From: Rostratula benghalensis
Lineage: Eukaryota > Chordata > Aves > Charadriiformes > Rostratulidae
Length of the DNA: 64,000 nt
Reading direction: 5' to 3'
NCBI GenBank assembly: GCA_013399305.1
Contig: VXAI01000165.1
Location: 37,362 to 101,361 of the forward strand
Part shown: piece after piece, positions 1 through 12,300 of the stretch
How positions within the stretch are numbered: the stretch's first letter is position 1
Layout of the letters: each line of letters begins with the position of its first letter
The notes under the pieces: model-generated
Seen by the model: the letters and a program-made list of their open reading frames with translations, nothing else
What the model was told of the DNA's origin: nothing
Database searches by the model: none
Program-made: the position numbers and the translations under genes

Positions 1-129
1 GTGGTGGAGCCTCCATCTCTGGAGACATTCAAAACCCATCTGTTCCTGTGGACCTGCTCTGGCAGGGGAGTTGGACTGGATGATCTCCAGAGGTCCCTTC
101 CAACCTCATGTCATTCTGTGGTTCTGTGA
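1..129 (+). repeat. CR1 3' end, cut by window edge
   Basis: Matches the CR1 3' region of the 'gagacattcaaa ... ctgctctggcagggg' type and ends with the typical ggtcccttccaacc and attctgtg repeats. It lies in an INTS4 intron. Confidence 0.9.
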
Positions 130-247
130 TCCCATACAATGATAACAAAGTTCCTGACTGTGTTTTTAAGTGGGGTTTTTTTTTTTTTTATTGTCCATCT
201 ATAAATCCATAGTTGGGTCAAGTTGTTTGGGTTATTTTTTCTTTTAG

Positions 248-390
248 GATTCTTCAAGGGACATTCGGGAAGCGCTTCATGAGCTGTTGTGTTGCACCAA
301 CGTCTCGACTAAAGAAGGCATCCATCTCGCGCTGGTGGAGCTGCTGAAAAACCTCACCAAGTACCCCACGGACCGAGAGTCCATATGGAA
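248..390 (+). CDS. INTS4: INTS4 coding exon (first in window)
   Basis: Acceptor cttttag precedes 248 and donor gtgagt starts at 391. The exon reads from codon phase 0 (GAT TCT TCA) and leaves two bases (AA) that combine with the next exon's first base to give Lys. It encodes a helical repeat segment ending PTDRESIW(K). The preceding 247 bp hold a truncated CR1 end and intron. Confidence 0.95.
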
Positions 391-3300
391 GTGAGTGTGT
401 TCAGTGTCCTGGTGTGTCTACTTGTTCTCCTGTTCTTTTTAGTAATTGAGGCAAATGCTGACTCCAGAACCAACGATCACACCTGGGAATACCCCTCTTA
501 GAAGCCCTCAGAGCATTCCCAGAAAAGATCAATTCAACCCTCAGTTTAGAACCTCACCACTTCTATGCACTTCATGTTTTGTGCTGACTTGACAATGCAT
601 TAAATAGTAATAATTAGCAGCAGATGATTATGTCAGTCCTGACAAGTGGATTGGCTGCGTGGCATTGTGCAGTTGGAGGGACTTTTTCTCTCTGAGCAAA
701 AATAGTGAACATTTGGGGGGGTTTCTGGGGGGGGGTTGTTTAATGGAAGCAACGAAGGAAGGGATGTCCCTGCACACGTGGTGTGAGGTGGGATTCTTGG
801 GTATTATTGGAAGCACTTATTTCAGTCATCTTTATCTTCCAGTGTAGTCTTGCATTGTTTGCAATGTTTGGGGTTTGGGTTTCTTGGGATTTTGTTATTT
901 GGTTGGGTTTTTACCTCCTCACTCCTTTATTTCTGAAGACAAAAACTTCACTCGTTTGTTAGCCTTCAGTATGAAATCTTTTCTTGGGTAGTGTAGCTCC
1001 AGGTGTTAAGTATTTCCTGGACAGTTTAAATAAACAATTTTTATTACTGCTTGCTTTTTCAAGCTGTCTTCTCTGTTTTCTTGGATCTTTTCATCAATGA
1101 ATGCAAACACTGAGTGGTGAAGAGACCGTAGACTTGGGCACTAGGATTTTGATGCTGACCAGCACCTCAAAGCGCCGTTGCAACTGAAAGCTGTAATACT
1201 TTAAAATGTTGTAATTTGCAATGTACTTTTTGCTAAGGAATAGTTTAATCTGTGTATTTTCAGATGCTTGAAGTTCTTGGGAAGCAGGCATCCCACTTTG
1301 GTGCTTCCGTTGGTCCCGGAGCTGCTCAGCACACATCCGTTCTTTGACACTCCAGAACCAGACATGGATGACCCAGCCTGTATCTTTTTAACGAAGTCAG
1401 TTGATAGTTTTGAACATAATCCATTTTATTCCTATTTTCCTGCTGCTCACATTTGTTAAAACATTTCAAACCGTAGCAAATGTAGCTATTTCTGAACTCA
1501 TTGCCCTCTACAGCTGCCTGAAAGGAGGTTGGAGAGAGGTGGGTGTTGGCCTCTTCTCCCAAGGGAATAATGACAGGACCAGAGGAAATGGTCTGAAGTG
1601 GAGACAGGGGAGGTTCAGACTGGATATTGGGAAGAATGACTTTACTGAAAGAGGGGTCAGGCACTGGGACAGCCTGCCCAGGGAGGTGGTGGAGTCACCA
1701 TCCCTGGAGGTATTTAAGAAACAGGTAGATGTGGCACTTGAGGGCATGCTCTATCAGCCGAGATTGTAGGGAGTGGGTTGTGGTTTTGTGCATGGTTGGA
1801 CTGGGTGATCTCAGAGCTCCTTTTCAACAGTGACAATTCTGTGATTCTGTGATGGAATAACTGTTGCCTGGAACCATCTTCATAAATCCCAGTGTGGTAC
1901 AGTGAGCCTTTTTTAATGCTGTGATAAATAATCTCTTTGTCAAGCAATTTGTTACGGTTTAGGCGGTGCAGATGAGTCCTTTGATGCAGAAACGTTTGCC
2001 TAGTTGATGCTAATTTTGAGTATGCTTTAGCTTTTAAGTGAGAAGAGTGGTTTTCCTTGTCTGTTTTTCTTTTAACCAAAACTTCTGTCCTCGCTGTTGC
2101 GCGGAGCCTGAGTACAGGGACTGAATCCCCACAACACTATAAATGTATCATCGTTTTGAAAAAATTCAAAAGAAGAAATCTTTATGTTAATGTTAGCTCT
2201 TCTAATGCTTTAGAATACAAACCATTGCTGTAATGCCGCTGTCCTTAGCAATAGGAGACACCTTGGATATGCAAAATACCATTTTTCCAGTGGTCAATCT
2301 CCTACCTTCCCTTCTGTGTGTAATGTGGTGTGTAACATACTGTTATTCCTGAGGCACTCTGAGAAGTGTCAGACTGGAACTACTTTCTTCCTTGGATAAG
2401 TTTCTCTTTATTTCTCTTAACCAGTCCCAGGCCATCAGCTAGAAATTCTATGCAGATTAAATAAATACCTTGTGAGCATTGAAAAAGGGCTAGAATCGGG
2501 TGGAGGCAAAGACTGAGGAGGGATCTGAGCAGCACCAAGAAATACTTCAAGGGTGGGTGTCAAGAGGAAGGGGCCAATCTTTTTCCAGTGGTGCCCAGTG
2601 AGAGGAAAAGAGGGAACAAGCACAAACTGGAACATAAGAAGTTGCATCTAAACACGAGGAGAAACTTCTTTCCTTTGAGGGTAGCAGAGCCCTGGCAGAG
2701 GCTGCCCAGAGAGGTGGTGGAGTCTCCTTCTCTGGAGACATTCAAACCCCATCTGGACATGTTCCTGTGGACCTGCTCTGTCAGGGGAGTTGGACTGGAT
2801 GATCTCCAGAGGTCCCTTCCAACCTCCATCATTTTGTGATTAGTCCATAGTCACCTGGTTCTGTAATAATTTGAGTAAATTTGTCCTATGAGTTGAGAAT
2901 TGAAGGAACATTAGGGTGGGAAGAAAGACGTTATTTCATAGAATTATGGAATCATTCAGGTGGGAAAAGACCCTTGGGATCATCAAGTCCTACCATCAAC
3001 CCCACTCCACAAGGTTCTCTACACCATATCCTCCAACACCACATCTAAAGAACCCTTAAACACATTCAAGGATGGGGACTCCACCCCCTCCCTGGGCAGT
3101 CTATTCCAAGTGTCTGACCACTCTTTCTGGTAAAAATCTTTTCCTAATGTTCCCCCTAAGCCTACCCTGTTGCAGCTTGAACAGGGTAGGTTTAGCTCAA
3201 TGCACCTTCCTGCCCTGAACCAAAGAATATTATTTTAGAGAATGTTCTGGAGGTAACTTGCCACCAAATTACGTGAAGATACATTACATGAAGAGAGGCC

Positions 3301-6300
3301 TGGGAGCCAGAAACTATGAGTTACACCTGAATGGTCTGTTTCCAGTGTAAACTTTTAATTAAAAACATGGTTTTGTTTGATTCCAAGCACTTAGCAAATC
3401 TGAATCAGCCTAGCTGAATAGCTTCAGCTGAAAATTTGGAAAGGCTTTTGGGTGACGAGGAGAAATTGGTTTGTCAAGTGGGAACCTTTATGGCTGGCAG
3501 CCCGTGGATGCAGATGATTATTTTTTTCAGGAGGTGAGAGATGTGGATTCAGTCCTTTCTGTGGCTGAACCTGCTTCTTCCCCGTGCAGGCGAGTGCCCA
3601 GATGAGTGTAAGCTTTGCATTGGGAGCCTTTCACCCTTTCCCATTGGAGACCTTATGCCTGGGGTCAGCCCTGTGCAGGTCAGTGCCCCAAAGCCTTTGG
3701 GGTAACTGATTTCAGGCTCTCAGATTGTGAAAATGTTCTCTCCCTTTACAGAATCATCTTCCCTGTCTGAGTCTTTGGTTGGTTTTAAGTCTGTGTTAGA
3801 GAGATGTTTTTCAGGGCATCATAGGAAATGCAGCAGTTTCCAAAGACTCGGGGTAAATGTTTAATTTTAGGTGGTGTTTGGGTGACAAAGTGGTCAGTGC
3901 AGTGTAAACGTTGAGGAAGAGTGAAACTCTGCCTAATGAGTGTGTTCTGCATTTGTAATCCCTGGCTCCTATCTCTGGTGTTGGCATTAACATCCTGCCT
4001 CCCTGCAGTAATCTTTGTGCTTTGTGGTTTGTTTCCACCTGTTCTTACAGCTGCCTCTTTGGGTTTTGCTCCAACTTCTCTGACCATAAAGAACTTAGAA
4101 TCATAGAATGGTCCAGGCCAGAAGGGACCTCTGGGGTCACCTCCGACCTCCCCGCAGTCAGCAGGGACACCCCCAACCAGACCTGGTTGCCCAGGGCCTC
4201 GTTGAGTCTCTCCTTGACCATCTCCAGGGAAGGGGCCTCAACCACCTCCCTGGGCAACCTGTTGGGACACACCTCAGAGTGTGGAACCACCACCCTCAGA
4301 GTGTAGAACCCATTCCTAATACCCAATCTAAATCTGCTCTTCTCCAGCTTGGTGTCAGACCATGGTGCCTACAATCCAGTTGAGGTGGTGGTGTTTTAAA
4401 CTTGCCGCCCCCAAGGAGCTCTTCTTGCCTTCGTTTATGTCTCTTTTAACAATCCCTGGCAACAGACATTGCTGTTCTGGTGCTGATTTTTAACGCTGCT
4501 CAGAGTTGCCCGACGATGCCTGCCCTCTTCTCCGATCACACCTTCAGACATTACGCTTACCTTCGGGACAGCCTCTCGCATCTGGTCCCTCCATTAAGAG
4601 TAAGTTGAGTCGCTTCGGTTTGCCCTTGGATTTTACAGTTGGTATTTTTTTCTCCCGAGCTCCAGGCAGATGAATATTCAAATGTATGTTAAGTAAGGAG
4701 AGCCGAATATTAAATTGGTCCGCTATGGATTTTGTAATATTTTGGAGAGAATAAGAACTTCATTCATCTCAAGTGAGAACAGCAGGTGGTTTGCTGGTTG
4801 GGAAAGGATACTGGGAGAGTGGGATTCCTGGGAGCTCTCTGTAGCTCTCGGTGTGTGGGGAAGGGAAGCCTGGCCTTTGGACATCTTCCACCACTTGACT
4901 TGTGTCCTACCTAAACAATTTACTCACAGGTGAGATGTTCTCTGCTGCTTTGAAGTGTGTTTTTCCTGCGTGGAAGTACACGTGGGACTGAAGTTGGTCA
5001 TAAATCATATTATGGCTCGTAAAATAAATTGTGGTTTGTGTGGTCTTGGGCTTCCCATGACTTCAGAGAGTTATAATTAGGAGAGGAGGAAAATGTTTCC
5101 CTCAAAGGGATGTTGAAGTTTAAGCTGAAGGTCTCTAGCTGCGAGGGGATTATTAAATGGAGATTATCAACTAATGAAGATAAATGGTTTAGACTTGAAA
5201 TCCCTAATATAAATTCTGAATTTGAGAAATTCAAATTTGAGAATGGAATTTGAGAAATTCAAATTTCAGGGGTCTAGAGAACAAGTCATACAAGAAGAGG
5301 CTGAGGGGACTGGGCATGTTTAGTTTGGAGGAGGCTGAGGGGAGACCTCCTTGCCCTCTACAACTGAGAGGAGGTTGGAGAGAGGTGGGTGTTGGCCTCT
5401 TCTCCCAAGGGAATAATGAGGGGACCAGAGGAAATGGTCTGAAGTTGAGACAGGGGAGGTTCAGACTGGATATTGGGAAGAATGACTTTACTGAGAGGGT
5501 GGTCAGGCACTGGGACAGCCTGCCCAGGGAGGTGGTGGAGTCACCATCCCTGGAGGTATTTAAGAAACAGGTAGATGTGGCACTTCAGGGCATGCTCTAT
5601 TGGCATGCTCTGGTGGCTGAGATTGTAGGGTGTGGGTTGTGTTTTTGTGTATGGTTGGACTGGGTGATCTCAGAGGTCCTTTCCAACTGTAACAGTTCTG
5701 TGATTCTGTGAAATAAATTGGAGACCTCAACTGGCAGTTGTTAAATTTTGCGATGTTGTTACTCCTCTGTGTGTGTGTGTGTGTTTCTGCTTCCTCAGTT
5801 GCCAGGTAGAAAGCTGCTGTCCTCCCCTGTCTCTCCCAGTATTACACCACATGAAGATCCTTCCCAGCAGTTCTTGCATCAGAGCCTGGAGAGGGTTTAC
5901 AACCTTCAGCACCTGGACCCGCAGGGCATACAGGAGCTGCTGGAATTTACCATCCGGTAAGGCTGCAAGCTGGGAAGATGGGTTAGAATTCCTGCTTTTG
6001 CTGAGTGTCAGTGTTGTGTTTTGCCATGGGATGCTTTGCCTTCTTCTAGAGAACATTGTGATAAAAAAAAAAGTGTTCACGGCCTGTTTGAAACAGAAGT
6101 GTTGGTCTCGGCTCTGCCCCACTGAATAATTACTGTGTGTTTTAGGGGAACATCTTTTCAGAGCCTGGTGAGACCTTCTGGGACCGTTCACTTACAGGAA
6201 AGCACAGTTTCAGTTTTTATGGCTGCCAGCCCTGTGTGTTGTTCTCTGTCCCTCTGTGAGCCCCCCGTTTTGATCATGTTATTTCTAAAGTACCTGCTCA

Positions 6301-9300
6301 GGGTTTGTTTCATTTCATTTCTGTAGGAAGAGAGACCTTGTCCCATTTGCTTTTCTAATTCCCAGGTCCTGTGGCTTTTCATTCAGCAGGAGGGACCTGC
6401 ATCTGGTACTTTGTTGGGTTCTTATCGCCAGTCCCACTTGATAAGGGCTTTGGCATCCTTCATCAGGTTGAAAATCAGAGAGAGATTGTCCTGGAATAGA
6501 CAGTATTTGTGCACCTTGCTGCCTGCTGTTGTACAGATAAGGGTGTATGGTGTGGCCTCTGATTGTGGATTTTATGCTGCCTCTTCCATTTCATCTCTGG
6601 ACTGGTTCACACAAACAAAAACACTCGAAAAGGATCCTTTCAGTAGAAAAAAAAAAAAAAAAAAAGAAAAAAGCCTTCTTTTGAGAGTTAGGAAAACAAT
6701 CTAAAAGGCTTTGTTTGGAATCTAGAATTCCAAAAAAGCTTTTCTTTTTCCTTCTGCCAAAAGAGCTGCCCCTTCTTGTACGTGTAGCTGTCAATCTCTT
6801 TCACACACCCACCTGGGGTGGTGAATAAACAGCTCCTCGCTGGAAACCCAGCTGTGAAAACTGTAGGGTTTGTCCTCAGAGCTTTGGAAGCCTCTCCGTG
6901 CAGCCTGAAACACAGTCTCAGAGCACTAAACCTTGAAAGGGGTAATCTCTTGGCAGATGATCCAGCATTTTCCAGGCACGATGAAGGACTAAAAACCTCC
7001 CAGGTTCGGAATGTTTTTTGTTTCTGAGCGTAGGAATCGTGTCGGAGGTGGCTGCCTGCCTGAGCTGTGTGTGCTGAAGGACAGTGATGCTTTGGAATTG
7101 ATGGAAATCATCAGCTTGTCTTTTTTCCTGCTGGGATCACCACTCAGGAACTGCACTAAACCAGCTGCTGGTTTCCAACCTTAAGAGAAAGGAGTTAAAA
7201 TAAAACCCCAAAAAGCCTTAAAGGTTGGTTTGTGGAGGGTAGGAGTTTCCTGCTCCAGCGGTTTGGTTGCTGAGAGGAGAGGGATGGAAGAAGCTCACAG
7301 CAGTGGTGGATTCTCCCTCCTCCTATGTCATTGTCACCGGGGGAAGTAGGGCAGACCCCATGGAGCTGGTGTCTGCTGGGGACATAGATTTCTAACCGCG
7401 CTCGGGCCCAACGCTCTTCCCCCAGGCTCTGCAGCTGAAAGTACAGAACAGGCTTTTTAGCAAATTGAATCTTTGTGGTTTCGTTTCTCCCTCTCTCCAG
7501 CAGGATTTTTTTTATTTTATTTTTTTGTTTGTGTCTGTCTCACAGGGATGTTGAAATCTGGTGATGATTTAGGGAATAGAATGAGTAGAACTGGGAAGCC
7601 TAGAAGACTGGCAACCGGAGTATCTGCCTCGCTGTTAGCTGAGAGGTGGCATCCTGTGCCCTGTCAGCGTGTTGTGTGACATGGGAATAAACCACCCAGG
7701 GATCTGGTCTTTTCTCTCTGGGAGAAGATGAAGTGGAATTGCTGTGTAGGGCTCAGCTTGGCTGGACTGTTGTTGCACGGAAGGAAGGCACAGCCCCTCT
7801 GCTTAGGAGAGGTTTTCTTTGGCAGTAAATTATACAGATAATCTCATAGATTTATTTTGGGGGTTTTTTTTAATGTGGGAGCCCTCAGGTTTGGCAAAAC
7901 TAAAGTTTCAGAATTGCATCATAAATCAGAGAATCACAGAATGGTTAGAGTTGGAAGGGATCTTAAAGATCATGGAGTTCCACCCCCCTGCCCTGGGCAG
8001 GGACACCTCCCACCAGACCAGGTTGCTCAAAGCCCCAGCCAGCCTGGCCTTGAACCCTTCCAGGGATGGGGCAAAGAGGCAAAAATAAATCTAAAATAAA
8101 GAAAAAGGAAAGGGTCATCTGAAGAAAGAGTGTTCTTTTCAATAATAATGTAAGAAACATGGAAGTAGAGTGACAATTTTAGGACACTTTGGATCAAGGG
8201 AAAATACAAAGAGCAGAGACATCTTGAATCCACATCATCCAACCTGTTTTCAGTTCGATGAGAAAAAATTAGTTTTGTTTTCTTAATACAAGCTTTCCAT
8301 TTTAAAACATGCCTAAGAGTAGAGAACTAAAGCCTTTTGGGGTTCCATTAACTGTCTTTTTAAATTTTTCCTGTGAAGTTAAAGGCTATTTCTATTGCTG
8401 TACAATCTGCAAGGAGTTCTCACACCAGAGAGCACACAAGGGCTGTTTGGGCCAACAGCAGTCCATCAGATTTCAGCTTGTTTGAAATACACCTGGTTGT
8501 GTGAGCCCAGCGTGTTCCAAACAGCCTTTCCTCACCAACAGGGACAGTTCCTTTGCCCAGCAGCGTCAGGCGAAAGGGGTCATCAGCTGCTGGAGAAGGC
8601 TTGGGGTGTTTTAAGTTAAATTTGGAACTCTGAGAGTCTGTGGTTCCCACGGGGCTGCAGAGTTATGTGGGTTGACAGAATCACTGCTTTCGCTGCTCTA
8701 CCCATGGCAGCCTCCAGGAAGGAAGGAGATGCCAAGTTCCCAAGGTGCAAAATCCTTTGGAGAGTGTGTGTTTTCCTGCTCGTTGGAAGGATAAGAAGCA
8801 GCAAAGTGCAGGAATAGCCGGCTTCCCCTCGAGCACTGGGTTCAGTTCTGGGCCCCTCACTACGAGAAGGACATTGAGGTGCTGGAGTGTGTCCAGAGGA
8901 GAGCTACCAAGGTGGTGAGGGGTCTGGAGAACAAGTCCTGTGAGGAGAGGCTGAGGGAACTGGGCATGGTTAGCTTGGAGAAGAGGAGGCTGAGGGGAGA
9001 CCTCATTGCCCTCTACAGCTACCTGAGATGAGGTTGTGGAGGGGTTGGTGTTGGCCTCTTCTCCCAGGGGAATAATGACAGGACCAGAGGAAATGGTGTG
9101 AAGGTGCAGCAGGGAAGTTTTAGGTTAGATATTAGGAAGAAGGACTTTACTGAGAGGGTGGTCAGGCACTGGGACAGCCTGCCCAGGGAGGTGGTGGAGT
9201 CACCATCCCTGGAGGTATTTAAGAACCGTGTAGATGTGGCACTTCAGGGCATGCTCTAGTGGCTGAGATTGTAGGGAGTGGGTTGTATTTTTGTGCATGG

Positions 9301-12300
9301 TTGGATTGGGTGATCTCAGAAGTCCTTTCCAACCACGGTGATTCTGTGAAATAAATCGTTGCTGTGTTGTGAGGGCATTTAGATGAACTTGCTGTCTCAA
9401 TATTGTTTGGTTTTTTTTCCTTTTCTCTTTTTCCACACGCTCAGTGACCTTCAGAGGCTTGGGGAACTGCAGTCAGAGCTGGCGGGGATGGCAGATTTCA
9501 CTGCAACGTACCTTCAGTGTCAGCTGCTCCTCATCAAGGTTTGGTTCCATCTGGGTTTTTCGGGCTGTTCTTCAAAAATGCTGCTGGTTCATCTTAGGTG
9601 CTTTGATGTTGGTGCTGAAAACTGATGCAAGTGCAGGTTCCATGGATTTCTGATATTCCTGCTTCCCTTCTGTGGCAAACAGAGGTGGGGGTCGGTCTCT
9701 TCTCACAAGTTACAAGCGACAGGACAAGAGGAAACAGCCTCAAGTTGCGCCAGGGGAGGTTCAGGTTGGGTATCAGGAAAAAATTTTTAGACCAAAAGGG
9801 TTCTTAATCATTGGAAGGGGCTGCCCAGGGAAGTGGCTGAGGCACCATCCCTGGAGGGATTGAAAAGACAGGTTGGCATAGTGCTGAGTGACATGGGTTA
9901 CTGATGGGTTTTTATCAGTTAGGGTGAAGGTTGGACTCGATGATCATAAAGGTCCCTTCCAACCTGGACAATTCTGTGATTCTGAGTATTTTGTGCCCTG
10001 CCTTTTCCAATGAGTACGCCAGCGCGGATCCCTGCCGTTGCACCGAGGGTTTGTCGTTGTTCACGTGCTTTTCTGCCAGTGCAGAGTTTATTTTCTGGCA
10101 GAAACCAGCGTGGAGGCAACCACTTTGTAGCTTTCCATGTCAGGAGAGTGACCCTTCTTTGCTAGTGGCCACCGGAATGCTTTGGGGAAAACTGCTGCTG
10201 CAAGAGGAATTTTTACAGATGCTGTTTTGTAGGCAGCTTCTCGGGCACTGATGCCAAAGGAATTCTTTAGACTTGATTGGGCAAAATATCAGTTGTGCTT
10301 TCTTTTACAGCACTGAAATGATCTCTTTGGCATCAGGGGATGAAGTGGTTGCTCTGAAACCAGGGCAGCAGCCCTTTTCAAAGGCAGCTTCTGGCCGTAA
10401 ACAGCAACTAATTTTTTATGTTTCACTGTCAACTGGTATTTCAGTTAATCTCCTGGTGTTCTCTAGGTGTGTGAATGCAATTTACACACATCTAAGACAA
10501 GAACTACTTGCATCTGGAGCACTGGGGCCAGTTCTGGGCTCCCCAGTTCCACAAGGACAGGGAACTGTTGGAGAGGGTCCAGCAGATGACCACCAAGATA
10601 CTGAGGGGCCTGGAGCATCTCTCTGCTGAGGAAAGGCTGAGGGACTTGGGTGTTTTGAGTCTGGAGAAGAGAAGGCTGAGGGGGGATCTGATCAACACCT
10701 AGAAATACTTCAAGGGTGGGGGTCAAGATGGGGCCAGTCTTTTTTCAGTGGTGCCCAGTGACAGGACAAGAGGAAACGGGCACAAACTTGAACAAGGGAA
10801 GTTCCATCTAAACATGAGGAGGAACTTCTTCACTTTGAGAGTGGCAGAGCCCTGGCAGAGGCTGCCCAGAGAGGTGGTGGAGTCTCCTCTGGAGACATTC
10901 AGAGCCTGCTTGGACAAGTTCCTGTGCTTCCTGCTCTGGGTGGACCTGCTCTGGCAGGGGGTTGGACTGGGTGATCTCCAGAGGTCCCTTCCAACCCCAT
11001 ACCATTCTGTGATTCTGTAATAACTAATGCTAGCAACAAGCAGGTTTCCAAAAGGGACTCAATAAAAGCTTTGTTACATAAAACCAAGAAGGGGTTTCCG
11101 TTTTGCTAATAGCCTAGCTGCCAGCTGGTATATCTCAGTGCAGCCCTCGCATCTTTGGATCTCCCCAGCAGAGGGAAATTATGTCAGTCTTATCTCCACA
11201 TATCTCTACCTCTACCTATGAATTACATTTATCACCCAAAGATGGTCTTTTCAGTCAGTGGTGTTACATTTTGGTACATTCCTAGCCAGATCCACAAACT
11301 TTTTTCCAAAGTAAAACATGCTATCCAGGTAGAAGACTGGCATTTGGAGGTTGCTTTGGGGCCCTTCCCTGGGGTTTGGCTGGAGGAACCAGTGTCTGTT
11401 TCCTTCAAGAGCAGGGGTTTGGGTGGCTGGCAGAGGAGAGCTCTGTTGGGAAGAAGGGGATAATCACCACCCACACCTGGGGCTACGGCACAGACACTAC
11501 AGCAGTCACACAGAGGAGTCACTAATGTGCCTGCAATTAAGAGTAGCTCATAATATCACACAATTAGAAATTCTGATGTGGTAGAGAGAACCCAAATATC
11601 AGAGCAGCCCTTTGATATTTTTTTTTTTTTCAGTGGCAGATTTTTTTTTTCTAATGACTTCTTTCCCCAAGAGAAAGAAGCTGTTTAGGGGAGGGGGGAA
11701 AGTGTTTTCATTTCCCAGCCTCTCAAGGCTTAAAAGGTCCCAGACCTTTAAAGGCTCTACATAAGCTGTGATTTTCGCTGGGATGCTGGGGACAGCCTGG
11801 GTGAAGGGCAGAGTCTGTAAGTTTTGGAGTTTTGGCTGCAGAGGCTTCACAAAGGGGGCAGTGACAGGAATCGAGTCAAGACACCTTCATTTTTTTTCAA
11901 CATACACCCAAAAGCAAATAAGGTATGGTTGGCTGCTTTTTTGTTGGTGTTTTGCTTTTTTTTTTTTTTTTTTAAATAGGAATATTAGTGGCTGATTTTT
12001 ACACTCAGTATTTTTAGCAGCTCCGGGATCTTTGGTTGGAAGGAGACTGTCATCAGAAAAGTTCAGAAATATGACTGCATAAGGGTGTTTTTAGGGACAG
12101 TTGTTATTGTTTCTGCATTTTGCCTGCAATCTGAGATTGCCCCCATCTTGGCCTCAGGGAGGTGATAACGCAGTGGGCTATTGTTTTTCTAATAAATGAC
12201 TGCATTCTGCATAAAAGTACAAAGAATTTGGGTCAGACAGTCTCCAATTCATAGCTTTGTTAATATTATTCTCAACTTCTGCTTTATATTTTATAGTTGT

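Noticed and set aside
1401..1769. Extension of the second INTS4 exon into a longer frame
   Set aside because: The frame lies in the intron and mostly in CR1; the GTATCT donor at 1380 restores the conserved Tyr codon with the exon at 4466.
5748..6129. Two overlapping frames across the exon at 5799
   Set aside because: Only the frame starting LPGRKLLSS matches INTS4; the other is a shifted reading of the same exon.
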